Source of the DNA: Streptomyces spinosisporus
Lineage (GTDB): Bacteria > Actinomycetota > Actinomycetes > Streptomycetales > Streptomycetaceae
Reading direction: 5' to 3'
Assembly (NCBI RefSeq): GCF_022698145.1
Contig: NZ_JALDAX010000007.1
Span: 310,001 to 374,000 of the forward strand
Length of the DNA: 64,000 nt
Part shown: piece by piece, positions 17,402 through 25,734 of the stretch
How the letters are laid out: the number at the start of each line of letters is the position of its first letter
Numbering within the stretch: the first letter of the stretch is position 1
Notes under the pieces: model-generated
The model's input: the letters and a program-made list of their open reading frames with translations, nothing else
What the model was told of the DNA's origin: nothing
Database searches by the model: none
Position numbers and translations under genes: made by a program

Positions 17402-17435
17402 CGTCCGCTTCATGCACCGCGGACGAAGATTTTTT
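17402..17435 (+). terminator. Rho-independent terminator after the CDF gene
   Basis: CGTCCGC (17402-17408) pairs with GCGGACG (17419-17425) across a 10-nt loop, and six T residues follow at 17430-17435. A larger flanking inverted repeat (GCCCGGG / CCCGGGC) could serve the convergent gene as well. The T-run is unusual for this GC-rich sequence and makes the call firm. Confidence 0.85.
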
Positions 17436-17453
17436 CCCGGGCCCCTACGAGCG

Positions 17454-17900
17454 CTACGGCGTCGCCGGTTCCAGCACGAAGACCGGGATCTGCCGGTCCG
17501 TGCGCTTCTGGTAATCGGCGTACGGCGGGTACGCCGCGACGGCGCGCTCCCACCACTCGGCCTTCTCCGCGCCGGTCACCTCACGGGCCGTCATGTCCCA
17601 TTTCTGCGGGCCGTCCTGGAGCTCCACATGGGGGTCGCCCTTGAGGTTGTGGTACCAGACGGGGTGCTTGGGAGCGCCGCCCTGGGAGGCGACCAAGGCG
17701 TACCGCCCCTCGTGTTCGACGCGCATCAGCGGCGTCTTGCGGATCTTGCCGCTCTTGACGCCGCGGCTCGTGAGCACGATCACGGGCAGGCCGGTCTCGC
17801 GCAGGGTCGTCCCCTTCGTGCCGCCGGAGCTCTCGTACAGCTCCACCTGATCGCGCACCCACTGCTCCGGGCTGGGTTCGTACTCACCCTCTAGAGGCAT
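17454..17900 (-). CDS. F420-type nitroreductase family (DUF385/Ddn-like) protein
   Basis: A 148-residue deazaflavin-dependent nitroreductase family protein. The family signature is clear: VIVLTSRGVKSGKIRKTPLMRVEHEGRYALVAS, GGAPKHPVWYHNLKGDP and VELQDGPQKWDM (given here as separate pieces of the fold). Members of this group bind coenzyme F420, and Ddn of Mycobacterium is the best studied. The reduced substrate here is unknown. It is convergent with the CDF gene. Confidence 0.88.
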   Translation of the reverse strand: MPLEGEYEPSPEQWVRDQVELYESSGGTKGTTLRETGLPVIVLTSRGVKSGKIRKTPLMRVEHEGRYALVASQGGAPKHPVWYHNLKGDPHVELQDGPQKWDMTAREVTGAEKAEWWERAVAAYPPYADYQKRTDRQIPVFVLEPATP

Positions 17901-18006
17901 GTCATCCGTCCCATCGTCGACTGATCACCGACGTCACTGTCGATCGGCACCGTGGTCCAACGCCGGTCCGTCCGTGATTCATCCACCACGGTCACCACGG
18001 TGGTCC

Positions 18007-18636
18007 CTATCGGGCCACCACCATCCGTAGTGCCAGCGACAAGATCACGCCACTCGACAGCAGCGCGGTCACCAGCCGGCCCCGGTGACCCGTGAGCATC
18101 CGGCCCAGCAGGGCCCCGCCCACGGCGAGCAGCAGCTGCCAGCTCGCGGACGCGGCGAAGGCCGCCAGGACGAAGACGCCCTCCTCCAGGGGCGCCACCG
18201 CCTCGGAGGTCCGGGTGCCGAGCACCAGCGCGGCGAAGTAGATCACCGTGGTGGGGTTGAGCAGCGTGATCCCCAGCAGGCTCAGATACGCCCGCGCCGC
18301 ACTCGGGGGAGGCGGAGCCGAACGGGCCGCGAGCCGGTGGCCGCGGTACTGCCGTACGGCCACCACCGCGCCCCGGACCGCGAGCACCGCCAGCACCAGG
18401 GCGGAGGCCCAGCGCAGCGGCACCAGCACCGGCCGCAGGGCCGCGGCAAGGGCGGAGCCGCCGAGGGTGGCGAGCAGGGCGTAGAGGCCGTCGGCGGTGG
18501 CGACGCCGAGCGCGGCGCAGGCGCCGGTCCGCAGGGACGTACGAGCTGACAGGGAGACCAGATAGGTCGCGACGGCGCCGACGGGCACGGCGATGCCGTA
18601 GCCCGCGACCAGCCCCGCGACGAGCGCGGCGGTCAC
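18007..18636 (-). CDS. LysE-family exporter
   Basis: A hydrophobic protein of about 209 residues with five to six transmembrane segments and the LysE/RhtB start AGLVAGYGIAVPVGAVATYLV (shown in two parts: the conserved GYGxAVPVG lies near residue 12). The middle NPTTVIYFAALV is the family's second half-signature. Such proteins export amino acids or related compounds. I chose the GTG at 18636; a GTG eight codons upstream (18660) is equally possible and neither has a strong ribosome binding site. It lies opposite the P450 gene across about 275 bp. Confidence 0.8.
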   Translation of the reverse strand: MTAALVAGLVAGYGIAVPVGAVATYLVSLSARTSLRTGACAALGVATADGLYALLATLGGSALAAALRPVLVPLRWASALVLAVLAVRGAVVAVRQYRGHRLAARSAPPPPSAARAYLSLLGITLLNPTTVIYFAALVLGTRTSEAVAPLEEGVFVLAAFAASASWQLLLAVGGALLGRMLTGHRGRLVTALLSSGVILSLALRMVVAR

Positions 18637-18912
18637 GCCGTGGGAAGCGTCGGCCTCCACGGCGGGCCGGGCTGCTGCTGGGACCGGACCGGGGAGGTCG
18701 CGGTGGTCAGCGGCAGGAAGGCTTCGGTCGTAGGCATGACGGGATTGTGGGGGCCGGTGCCCGCGGTCCACAACCGAATTTGGATGCCTGAGCGAGCATC
18801 CCCGGCCAGAATGCCCGCACCACCGATCTGGCCGAACTTCACGTCGTTCGCTGGATGCCTCGGGCATCTAATGAAGATCTGCACGACGCACTCTTCGTCT
18901 GCGAGGTCTTCC

Positions 18913-20112
18913 ATGCCGGAAACGGAACCTGTGGCATTCCCCCAGGACCGGACCTGTCCCTACCACCCCCCAACCGGCTACGAGCCCCTGCGCACCACCC
19001 GCCCACTGAGCCGGATCACGCTCTACGACGGCCGTCCGGCCTGGCTGGTCACGGGCCACGCCCTGGCCCGCGATCTGCTCGCCGACCAGCGGCTGTCGAC
19101 CGACCGCGACCATCCCGACTTCCCCGCAACCACCAAGCGGTTCGCCGCGGTACGGAACCGGAAGGTCGCGCTGCTCGGTGTCGACGACCCGGAGCACCGC
19201 ACCCAGCGGCGGATGATGGTGCCCAGCTTCACCCTGCGGCGTGCCGCGGAACTGCGCCCGAGCATCCAGCGGATCGTGGACGGGCGGCTCGACGCGATGA
19301 TCGAGCAGGGGCCGCCGGCCGAGCTGGTGAGCGCGTTCGCGCTGCCCGTGCCGTCCATGGTGATCTGCGCCCTCCTCGGCGTCCCCTACGCCGACCACGA
19401 GTTCTTCGAGGGGCAGTCGCGGCGGCTGCTGCGCGGGCCCCGGGTCGAGGACGTGCAGGATGCGCGCAGTCAACTGGACGCGTATTTCGAGGAGTTGATC
19501 GACCGCAAGGAGAAGGAGTCCGAACCGGGCGACGGGGTGCTGGACGAGCTGGTCCACCGGCAGCTGCGCGAAGGGGAGTTGGACCGCGAGGAGGTCATCG
19601 CCTTTGCGACCATCCTGCTGGTCGCGGGGCATGAGACGACCGCCAACATGATCTCCCTCGGGACCTTCACGCTCCTTCAGCACCCGGAGCGGCTGGCCGA
19701 GTTGCGCGACACTCCCGAGCTGCTGCCGGCCGCGGTCGAGGAGCTGATGCGCATGCTGTCGATCGCGGACGGGCTGCTGCGTAGGGCCACCGAGGACATC
19801 GAGGCGGGCGGTACGACGATCCGGGCGGGCGACGGCGTCATCTTCGCGACCTCCGTCATCAACCGCGACGAGGAGGTCTACGCCGCGCCCGACACCCTCG
19901 ACTGGCACCGGTCCGCCCGCCACCATGTGGCGTTCGGCTTCGGCATCCACCAGTGCCTGGGCCAGAACCTGGCCCGCGCCGAGCTGGAGATCGCCCTGCA
20001 CTCCCTGTTCGACCGGCTGCCGAAGCTGCGTCTCGCCGTCCCGGCGGACGAGATCCCCTTCAAGCCCGGAGACACGATCCAGGGGATGCTGGAACTCCCC
20101 GTGACCTGGTAA
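18913..20112 (+). CDS. Cytochrome P450 (CYP105-like)
   Basis: A 399-residue soluble bacterial P450 monooxygenase. The haem signature FGFGIHQCLGQNLARAELE holds the cysteine ligand around residue 348, the I-helix oxygen motif is AGHETTAN (near 237), and the K-helix ExxR is in EELMRML. N-terminal sequence CPYHPPTGYEPLR and overall similarity suit the CYP105 family of Streptomyces, which oxidise xenobiotics and natural products. The ATG at 18913 gives the usual length. A ferredoxin gene follows 13 bp downstream, as for many CYP105 genes, and supplies electrons. The substrate is unknown. Confidence 0.92.
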   Translation: MPETEPVAFPQDRTCPYHPPTGYEPLRTTRPLSRITLYDGRPAWLVTGHALARDLLADQRLSTDRDHPDFPATTKRFAAVRNRKVALLGVDDPEHRTQRRMMVPSFTLRRAAELRPSIQRIVDGRLDAMIEQGPPAELVSAFALPVPSMVICALLGVPYADHEFFEGQSRRLLRGPRVEDVQDARSQLDAYFEELIDRKEKESEPGDGVLDELVHRQLREGELDREEVIAFATILLVAGHETTANMISLGTFTLLQHPERLAELRDTPELLPAAVEELMRMLSIADGLLRRATEDIEAGGTTIRAGDGVIFATSVINRDEEVYAAPDTLDWHRSARHHVAFGFGIHQCLGQNLARAELEIALHSLFDRLPKLRLAVPADEIPFKPGDTIQGMLELPVTW

Positions 20113-20125
20113 GAGGCTGCAGGCC

Positions 20126-20320
20126 ATGCACATCGACATCGACAAGGACGTCTGTATCGGCGCGGGCCAGTGCGCCCTGGCCGCCCCGAACGTCTTCACC
20201 CAGGACGATGACGGCTTCAGCATGCTGCTGCCCAGCAGCGAGAACGGCACCGAAGACCCGATGACCCGCGAGGCCTCCCGAGCCTGCCCGGTGGGCGCCA
20301 TCACGCTCTCCGAGAAGTAG
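20126..20320 (+). CDS. 3Fe-4S ferredoxin partner of the P450
   Basis: A 64-residue ferredoxin with cysteines in DVCIGAGQCALAAP and RACPVGAITL. The residue where a fourth cysteine of a 4Fe-4S cluster would be (CxxGxxC arrangement) is not cysteine, so a 3Fe-4S cluster is expected, as in the SuaB/SubB ferredoxins next to Streptomyces P450s. It carries electrons from a ferredoxin reductase to the P450 encoded just upstream; no reductase gene is nearby. Confidence 0.93.
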   Translation: MHIDIDKDVCIGAGQCALAAPNVFTQDDDGFSMLLPSSENGTEDPMTREASRACPVGAITLSEK

Positions 20321-20459
20321 GCCTACGCCGGCCCGCACGGCACTGCTGCGCGGCCCGGCGCCGTCGGCATGTTTGCTGCTTTCGGCGGCGGGTCGGCGGC
20401 TCGGCGGGTGGGGGGTATATGGACCTGTGCGGTGGCGCAGTACGGCTCGCTGCCCTTCA

Positions 20460-20930
20460 CCTGGCGCCCGTGCCCCCGCGTCGGGCTCGGCGCGCCCGTG
20501 CCCGAGCAGCGCGTCTTGGTCGGGCCACGCGGTGATGCGCCGCGGCTGGCCGCCTCGCCCGCTGGTCTCGGCCGGTTCGTCGCTTTCAGCGGGTCGGCGG
20601 GGCCGCCTCGCCCTGCTCGGCTGCTTGTGTCCGGCGGCTTTTCCTTCGCCGGTCGGCTCGGCGCGCCCGAGCCGTGTGGCTCCGGTTGGCCGCGCGGTGG
20701 TGCTGTGCGGCTCGGTGTCTTGCCTGGTGGTTTCGGCCTGTTCGTTGGGTTCGGCGGCGGGTGGCCTCGTGCGGCTCGGCGGCTTTCGCTCAGCGCTCTT
20801 GCGTTCCTCGGCGGGTTTGGCGCGCCCGAGTCGTGCCTCCGGCTGGCCGTGCGGTGGGGCCGTGCGACTCGGGCGGCTTTCGCCCGGTGCTCTTCCTTGC
20901 CGTGTCCGAACGGTGAGGTTTCGGCTTCCG
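20460..20930. repeat. Three degenerate units of about 160-170 bp in the gap after the ferredoxin gene
   Basis: The phrase GGCTCGGCGCGCCCG occurs at 20484 and 20655 and in the altered form GGTTTGGCGCGCCCG at 20814, offsets of 171 and 159 bp. Each is followed by a related GGCTGGCCG/GGTTGGCCGCG and TGCGGCTCGG context. The stretch is strongly G- and T-rich on the plus strand. The 660-bp gap between the ferredoxin and the next tetR gene holds no gene that I can support. Confidence 0.55.
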
Positions 20931-20981
20931 AGGTCATGCCCCGTGGGCTCGTGTGTGCCCGTGTCGGGGTCGGGTGGGGGG

Positions 20982-21542
20982 TCAGGTTGAGTGGAGCAGC
21001 GCGGCTGCCGCTTGGCGGGCTTCCCGGGCCGGTTCTGGGGTTGCGGTGATGCCGGCGGTGACCATGGCGCCTTCTGCGAGGAGGAAGAGCCGGCCGGTCA
21101 GGGGGGCGGGGAGGCCCGCGTCGGCTACCAGGTCGGCTAGGTAGGCGCGGAACGCGCGTTTGTGGCTGCGGACTTGGGCCACCACGCGGGACGAGGTGGC
21201 GCCCAGCTCGCCGTAGGAATTTATCCAGGCGCAGCCGCGGAAGCCGGGTTCGCCGAACCAGCGCTCCAGCCAGTCGAAGACCGCCAGGATCCGCTCCTCG
21301 GGGTCCTCGTGGCCCTGCACGAACTCGGCGAGGCGCCCGCGCCAGCGCACGTCGCGCCGCTCCAGATACGCCTCCACCAGTTGCTCCTTGGCGGGGAACA
21401 GCTGGTAGAGCCGCTTCAGCGAGACCCCCGACGCGGCCCGGATGTCGTCCATGCCGACGGCCTGGATGCCCCGCCCGTAGAACAACTCCTCGGCGGCGTC
21501 CAGCGCCTGCTCGCGGGCGACCGCGCGGTCCATGACGGCCAT
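20982..21542 (-). CDS. TetR-family transcriptional regulator
   Basis: A 186-residue regulator. The helix-turn-helix spans about residues 8-55: ALDAAEELFYGRGIQAVGMD, IRAASGVSLKRLYQLFPAKE. The rest is an alpha-helical ligand domain with RWFGEPGFRGCAWINSY, a phrase common in the AcrR/NemR-like group with a cysteine in it. It is divergent from the DUF1348 gene, and two near-identical palindromes lie between the two starts, so it probably represses both itself and the two-gene operon. Confidence 0.87.
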   Translation of the reverse strand: MAVMDRAVAREQALDAAEELFYGRGIQAVGMDDIRAASGVSLKRLYQLFPAKEQLVEAYLERRDVRWRGRLAEFVQGHEDPEERILAVFDWLERWFGEPGFRGCAWINSYGELGATSSRVVAQVRSHKRAFRAYLADLVADAGLPAPLTGRLFLLAEGAMVTAGITATPEPAREARQAAAALLHST

Positions 21543-21565
21543 GCTGCGAACGACCTCCTTGACGT

Positions 21566-21617
21566 GAGAACGAGCGTTCTCCTACGGTAGCAGCCCAGCG
21601 GAGAACGGACGTTCTCC
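21566..21617. promoter_or_regulatory. Pair of TetR operators
   Basis: GAGAACGAGCGTTCTC (21566-21581) and GGAGAACGGACGTTCTCC (21600-21617) are perfect inverted repeats sharing the arm GAGAACG. Their centres are 35 bp apart. They sit between the tetR start (21542) and the DUF1348 start (21650), so binding would cover both promoters. Confidence 0.88.
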
Positions 21618-21649
21618 AATAAGTGTGCGCCCGCCGAGGAGGAACCCCC

Positions 21650-22108
21650 ATGGCCGACCGCCCGCCCCTGCCCCCCTTCACCCGCGAGACCGCCGCGCAG
21701 AAGGTCCAGGCCGCCGAGGACGCCTGGAACACCCGCGACCCGCACAAGGTGTCGCTCGCCTACTCCGAGGACTCGGTCTGGCGCAACCGCGACACCTTCG
21801 TGAAGGGTCGCGCCGAGATCGTCGAACTCCTCACCGCCAAGTGGCAACGCGAACTGGACTACGCCCTGCGCAAGGACCTGTGGGCCTTCGACGGCAACCG
21901 CATCGCCGTCCGCTTCCAGTACGAGTGCCACGACGCCGACGGCCAGTGGTACCGCTCCTACGGCAACGAACTGTGGGAGTTCGACGAGCACGGTCTGATG
22001 ACCCGCCGCGAGGCCAGCATCAACGACGTGCCGATCGAGGAGAAGGAGCGCCGCATCCACGGCCCGCGCCCCGAAGCCGAACGGGGTCGCTCCTTCCCCC
22101 TTCAGTAG
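21650..22108 (+). CDS. DUF1348 (NTF2-like fold) family protein
   Basis: A 152-residue protein of the SnoaL/NTF2-like fold, DUF1348 family. Recognisable phrases are AEDAWNTRDPHKVSLAYSED, SVWRNRDTFVKGRAEIVELL, and WYRSYGNELWEFDEHGLMTR. Family members are small cup-shaped proteins; no reaction is established. The ATG at 21650 follows GAGGAGG. It is controlled, most likely, by the divergent TetR regulator and is followed by a flavoprotein gene 9 bp downstream. Confidence 0.85.
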   Translation: MADRPPLPPFTRETAAQKVQAAEDAWNTRDPHKVSLAYSEDSVWRNRDTFVKGRAEIVELLTAKWQRELDYALRKDLWAFDGNRIAVRFQYECHDADGQWYRSYGNELWEFDEHGLMTRREASINDVPIEEKERRIHGPRPEAERGRSFPLQ

Positions 22109-22117
22109 GGTTCCCGA

Positions 22118-22642
22118 GTGACCCAACACCCCCCGAAACCCTTCCTCTACGTCGTCGTCTGCGCCGCCGGCGTCGCCGCGGACGTCGGCAGACTGATCAC
22201 CGCCGCGCAGGAACGGGGCTGGGACGTCGGCGTCTTCGCGACACCGGTCGCCATGAACGGCTTCTTCGACACCGCCGCCGTGGAGGCGCAGACCGGCCGC
22301 CCCATCCGCTCCGCATGGCGAACTCCCGGTGAGCCGCGGCCCTTTCCGCCGCCCGACGCCGTCGTGGTCGCGCCCGCCACCTTCAACACCATCAACAAGT
22401 GGGCGGCGGGCCTGGCCGACACCCTGGCGGTGGCGACCCTGTGCGAGACCTGCGGCATGGGCGTCCCCGTCGCCGTACTCCCGTGCGTGGCCGACACGTT
22501 GGCCACCCACCCCGCCTACCAGGACAGTCTGGTACGGCTGCGCGGGATGGGCGTCCGGTTCGGCGAGCCCTACTCGGGCGAGGAACAGGGCGGCGTACGG
22601 CCCGAGTTCCCGTGGGAGAGGGCGCTGGACCTGCTGGACTGA
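22118..22642 (+). CDS. Flavoprotein (HFCD-fold) family protein
   Basis: A 174-residue protein of the homo-oligomeric flavin-containing cysteine decarboxylase fold (relatives: Dfp/CoaC, EpiD, UbiX). It opens FLYVVVCAAGVAADVGRLI and contains DAVVVAPATFNTINKWAAGL, the family's flavin-binding PATxNTxxKxAxG-type motif, then VPVAVLPCVAD. Streptomyces have several such stand-alone flavoproteins of unknown substrate. GTG start at 22118. It is probably co-transcribed with the DUF1348 gene and is convergent with the GH4 operon, with only 10 bp between stops. Confidence 0.82.
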   Translation: MTQHPPKPFLYVVVCAAGVAADVGRLITAAQERGWDVGVFATPVAMNGFFDTAAVEAQTGRPIRSAWRTPGEPRPFPPPDAVVVAPATFNTINKWAAGLADTLAVATLCETCGMGVPVAVLPCVADTLATHPAYQDSLVRLRGMGVRFGEPYSGEEQGGVRPEFPWERALDLLD

Positions 22643-22652
22643 CGCCGACCGG

Positions 22653-23954
22653 TCAGTGCCCCAGCACCTCCCGCAACTCCGGCTGCAGCAGCTCCCCGTG
22701 CGCCCGCACGAGGTCGTCGCACAGGTCCCAGATCCGCTCGACCGGCAACGCCGCGGCCGTCGCCGGGTCGGCCATCGCCGCGTGCCGGACATGGCGCGGG
22801 TCGCCGTCCGTGGCCGCCCGCACCACCAGGTCGGTGACGGAGACGTAGGCGCGGTTGAGGGCGGCGCACTGCGGGGGCAGGGAGCCGACACGGGTGGGCT
22901 GGACGCCCAACGCGTCCACCAGACACGGCACTTCGACCACCGAGTCGGCCGGCAGGTTGTCGATCAGGCCGCGGTTGGGGACATTGCCGTAGACCACGCG
23001 GGGCGTGCCCGAGACCGTGCTGTGGATGATCTGCGGGGCGTACTCCAGCGTGCCCTCCACCGGGAGGGGGCGGCCCGCCGCGAGCGCCTCGCGGGTGCGT
23101 TCGTAGCTCGCCGCGTTCTCCTTGATGATCTCCAGGTACGCGCCCACCGGCAGCCGCAGCCGCTCGATCTCGCTGTCGTGGTGCAGATACCAGGGCACGT
23201 ACTCGGAGGAGTGCTCGCTCGTCTCGGTGGGGTAGTGGCCCAGCCTGCGGTACATGTCCACGCGGACACGGCGCAGCAGGCCGGGGTCGCGGTCGATCGC
23301 CTCGTCCAGCAGGGGGTACAGGTTCTGCCCCGCCCGCTCGAAACGCAGCACCCACGCCTGGTGGTTGACCCCGGCCGCGAGATACGAGACCTCCTCGAAG
23401 GGCACGCCGACCAGGGCGGACAGGTCGTGCATCGTCCAGTGCACCGAGTGGCACAGCCCGGTGACCTTCAGCCGGGGGGCGATACGGCTCAGGTAGAGGA
23501 CGTTCATCGCCATGGGGTTGGTGTAGTTCAACAGATGGGCGTCGGGGCAGAGTTCGGCCATGTCCTCGGCGATGCCCTTGAGGACGGGGAAGGTGCGCAG
23601 CGCCCGGAAGATGCCACCTACGCCGAGCGTGTCACCGATCGTCTGGCGCAGGCCGTGGCGTGCCGGGATGGCGAAGTCGGTGCGGGTGGCCGCGTCCATG
23701 CCGACCTGGACGATGTTGATGACGAAGTCCGCGTCCGCCAGCGCCGGCCGCCGCTGCAGATGCGCGGTGATCTCCGGTTTCGCCCCACGCACCTCCGCTA
23801 TGTGGCGGGCGGCGCCCTCCGCCGTCGCCAGCCGTTCGGGGTCGATGTCGTGCAACGCGATGTGGGCGTGCGCGAGTTCGGGGAAGGCGAACAGGTCCGC
23901 CAGCAGACCCTGCGTGAACACCACGCTGCCCGCCCCCACGAAAGCGATCTTCAT
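22653..23954 (-). CDS. GH4-family glycosidase (alpha-galactosidase/6-phospho-glycosidase type)
   Basis: A 433-residue glycoside hydrolase of family 4, which cleaves glycosides by an NAD+ and Mn2+-dependent oxidation-elimination mechanism. The NAD site is MKIAFVGAGSVVFTQGLL; NYTNPMAM, GLCHSVHW (metal-binding cysteine and histidine) and AAGVNHQAWVL follow in family order. Similarity looks nearest the MelA-like alpha-galactosidases, but family 4 also contains phospho-glycosidases and the alternative cannot be excluded. Its ATG overlaps the stop of the kinase gene (ATGA), making it the last of six coupled genes. In that context it probably cleaves an imported galactosamine or galactose oligosaccharide, which is inference. 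Confidence 0.87.
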   Translation of the reverse strand: MKIAFVGAGSVVFTQGLLADLFAFPELAHAHIALHDIDPERLATAEGAARHIAEVRGAKPEITAHLQRRPALADADFVINIVQVGMDAATRTDFAIPARHGLRQTIGDTLGVGGIFRALRTFPVLKGIAEDMAELCPDAHLLNYTNPMAMNVLYLSRIAPRLKVTGLCHSVHWTMHDLSALVGVPFEEVSYLAAGVNHQAWVLRFERAGQNLYPLLDEAIDRDPGLLRRVRVDMYRRLGHYPTETSEHSSEYVPWYLHHDSEIERLRLPVGAYLEIIKENAASYERTREALAAGRPLPVEGTLEYAPQIIHSTVSGTPRVVYGNVPNRGLIDNLPADSVVEVPCLVDALGVQPTRVGSLPPQCAALNRAYVSVTDLVVRAATDGDPRHVRHAAMADPATAAALPVERIWDLCDDLVRAHGELLQPELREVLGH

Positions 23955-24898
23955 CCGTTCCCTTTCAGATCGGCGGCGGCACATGCCTCGTCCCAGGTCG
24001 GCTGTGCCGCCGTACCGCCGTGCGCGCGGGTGGACAGCGAGCCGCACGCGGCCGCGACCGTCAGCGCGTCACGCAGATCCAGTCCGCGCAGCCGTGCCGC
24101 GACGAAACCGGCGTCGAAACTGTCGCCCGCGCCCACCGCGTCCACGGGCTCGACGGGCACGGCACCCACGCGCAGCAGGTCCGCGCCCGTGCAGGCGAGC
24201 GCACCGTCCGCACCGTCCTTGACGACGACGGTCGGCCCGTAGCGCGCCAACGACCGTGCGGCATCGTCCAGTTGATCCGCCCCCGACAGCGCGCGGGCCT
24301 CGGCGGCGTTCGGCAGCAGCACGTCCGTGACCTTCAGGACCGGGTCCAGGAAGGTGCGGTCCCACATGGCCGCGGGGTCGTCGTTGGTGTCCAGCGAGGT
24401 GGTCGCCCCGTGCGCGCGCGCCTGGTCGAACACCTCGGCCAGGGAACGCGCGAGGAGCGGCATCAGGAAGAAGGACCCGGAGTGCACATGGCGCGCCGAC
24501 GCCAGGAGGCCGGGCGGCACGTCCTCGGGGCCCGTCGCGGCCAGACAGCCCGACGAGGTGAGGATGGCCCGGTCGCCGTCGCCGGTGGTCACGATCGCCG
24601 TGAGCGGCGTGGGGAGTTGGGGGTCCACTGTCAGATGGGTGACGTCGACGCCCCGGCTCTCCAGGGCCTGCCGTACGAACGCTCCCGCCGCGTCGTCGCC
24701 CACCCGCCCCGCGAACGCGACCGTGAGCCCCAGCCGGGCCGCCCCGCACGCCATGATCGCCGCGGAGCCGCCCAGCACCAACCGGCCGTGCTCCACGAGC
24801 TGTTCGCGCTGGCCGAACGCGAGCCCGTCGACGGGACCCACCACCACATCGGGGTTGACGTCCCCGATCACCACCAGGTCGTACGACACCTCGGTCAC
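23951..24898 (-). CDS. PfkB-family sugar kinase
   Basis: A 315-residue ribokinase-fold kinase. The start YDLVVIGDVNPDVVVGP, the GGSAAIMACGAARLG substrate region, and the C-terminal signature DAVGAGDSFDAGF with the catalytic aspartate are all present. It phosphorylates a sugar from ATP; which one is not decided by sequence. The GTG at 24898 overlaps the TGA of the upstream permease gene (GTGA), and its own TGA overlaps the ATG of the GH4 gene. Its place after an ABC importer suggests it acts on the imported sugar or the GH4 product, possibly galactosamine or galactose. Confidence 0.9.
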   Translation of the reverse strand: MTEVSYDLVVIGDVNPDVVVGPVDGLAFGQREQLVEHGRLVLGGSAAIMACGAARLGLTVAFAGRVGDDAAGAFVRQALESRGVDVTHLTVDPQLPTPLTAIVTTGDGDRAILTSSGCLAATGPEDVPPGLLASARHVHSGSFFLMPLLARSLAEVFDQARAHGATTSLDTNDDPAAMWDRTFLDPVLKVTDVLLPNAAEARALSGADQLDDAARSLARYGPTVVVKDGADGALACTGADLLRVGAVPVEPVDAVGAGDSFDAGFVAARLRGLDLRDALTVAAACGSLSTRAHGGTAAQPTWDEACAAADLKGNG

Positions 24899-25734
24899 CC
24901 CTTGATCCCGCTCGATGTGAGCGACTGGATGAAAGTCTTCTGCGCGAGCAGGAACGCGACCAGCACGGGCAGCACGGTGATCACATTGCCGGCCATCACC
25001 GCGGACCATTTTGTGTGGTGCTGTCCCTGGAACGTCGTCAGACCCAGCTGGAGCGTGTACTGCGTGTCGTGGTTGATCGCGATCAGCGGCCACGACAGGT
25101 CGTTCCAGGCGGTGAGGAAGGTCAGCACCGCCACCGTGGCGAGCGCGGGCCGGGCCAGCGGCAGCACGATCGAGAACAGCACCCGCAGCCGTGAGCACCC
25201 GTCGATCCAGGCGGCCTCCTCCATCTCGCGCGGCAGCGAGAGGAAGAACTGCCGGAACAGGAACACCGCGAAGGGCGTCACCAGCGACGGCACGATCAGC
25301 GCGCCCAGCGTGTCGATCAGCCCCAGCCACTTCATCACCAGGAACGTCGGGATCATCGTCAGCTGGAACGGCACCACCATCGTCGCCAGCATCAGCCCGA
25401 GCACCACCCGCGACCCGCCGAACCGCATCCGCGCGAACGCATAGCCGCCAAGGGCCCCGAACAACAGGTTCGAGGCGACCGCGACCGTCGACACGATCAG
25501 GGAGTTGAGGAACCAGCGGGGGAACATCGCGTTGCCGAACACATACCGGTAGCCGCCCAGGTGGATGCCGTGCGGCCACAGCGCCGGCGGGAAGCGGTTG
25601 ATCTCCGCGTCCGACATCACCGAACTCAGCACCAGCCACACCAGGGGCAGCGCGAAGGCCAGCGCGAGCGGGGCGAGCAGCAGATGCCAGCCGAGCGTGG
25701 AGCGGTGCGCGGTCGTCGGACGGCGCGCGGTCAT
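24895..25734 (-). CDS. ABC sugar transporter permease (MalG type)
   Basis: A 279-residue inner-membrane permease with six transmembrane segments. The EAA loop that contacts the ATPase reads EMEEAAWIDGCSRLRVLFSI (near residue 185). It pairs with the MalF-type permease upstream, whose stop codon overlaps this start (ATGA). Carbohydrate importers of this CUT1 class in Streptomyces commonly lack their own ATPase gene and share MsiK, and indeed no ATPase gene is in the operon. Confidence 0.92.
   Translation of the reverse strand: MTARRPTTAHRSTLGWHLLLAPLALAFALPLVWLVLSSVMSDAEINRFPPALWPHGIHLGGYRYVFGNAMFPRWFLNSLIVSTVAVASNLLFGALGGYAFARMRFGGSRVVLGLMLATMVVPFQLTMIPTFLVMKWLGLIDTLGALIVPSLVTPFAVFLFRQFFLSLPREMEEAAWIDGCSRLRVLFSIVLPLARPALATVAVLTFLTAWNDLSWPLIAINHDTQYTLQLGLTTFQGQHHTKWSAVMAGNVITVLPVLVAFLLAQKTFIQSLTSSGIKG

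Noticed and set aside
20320..20980. A secreted low-complexity protein on either strand
   Set aside because: Open frames there are made of Pro/Arg/Gly-rich repeats without ribosome binding sites or signal peptides; the region is better explained as repeats.
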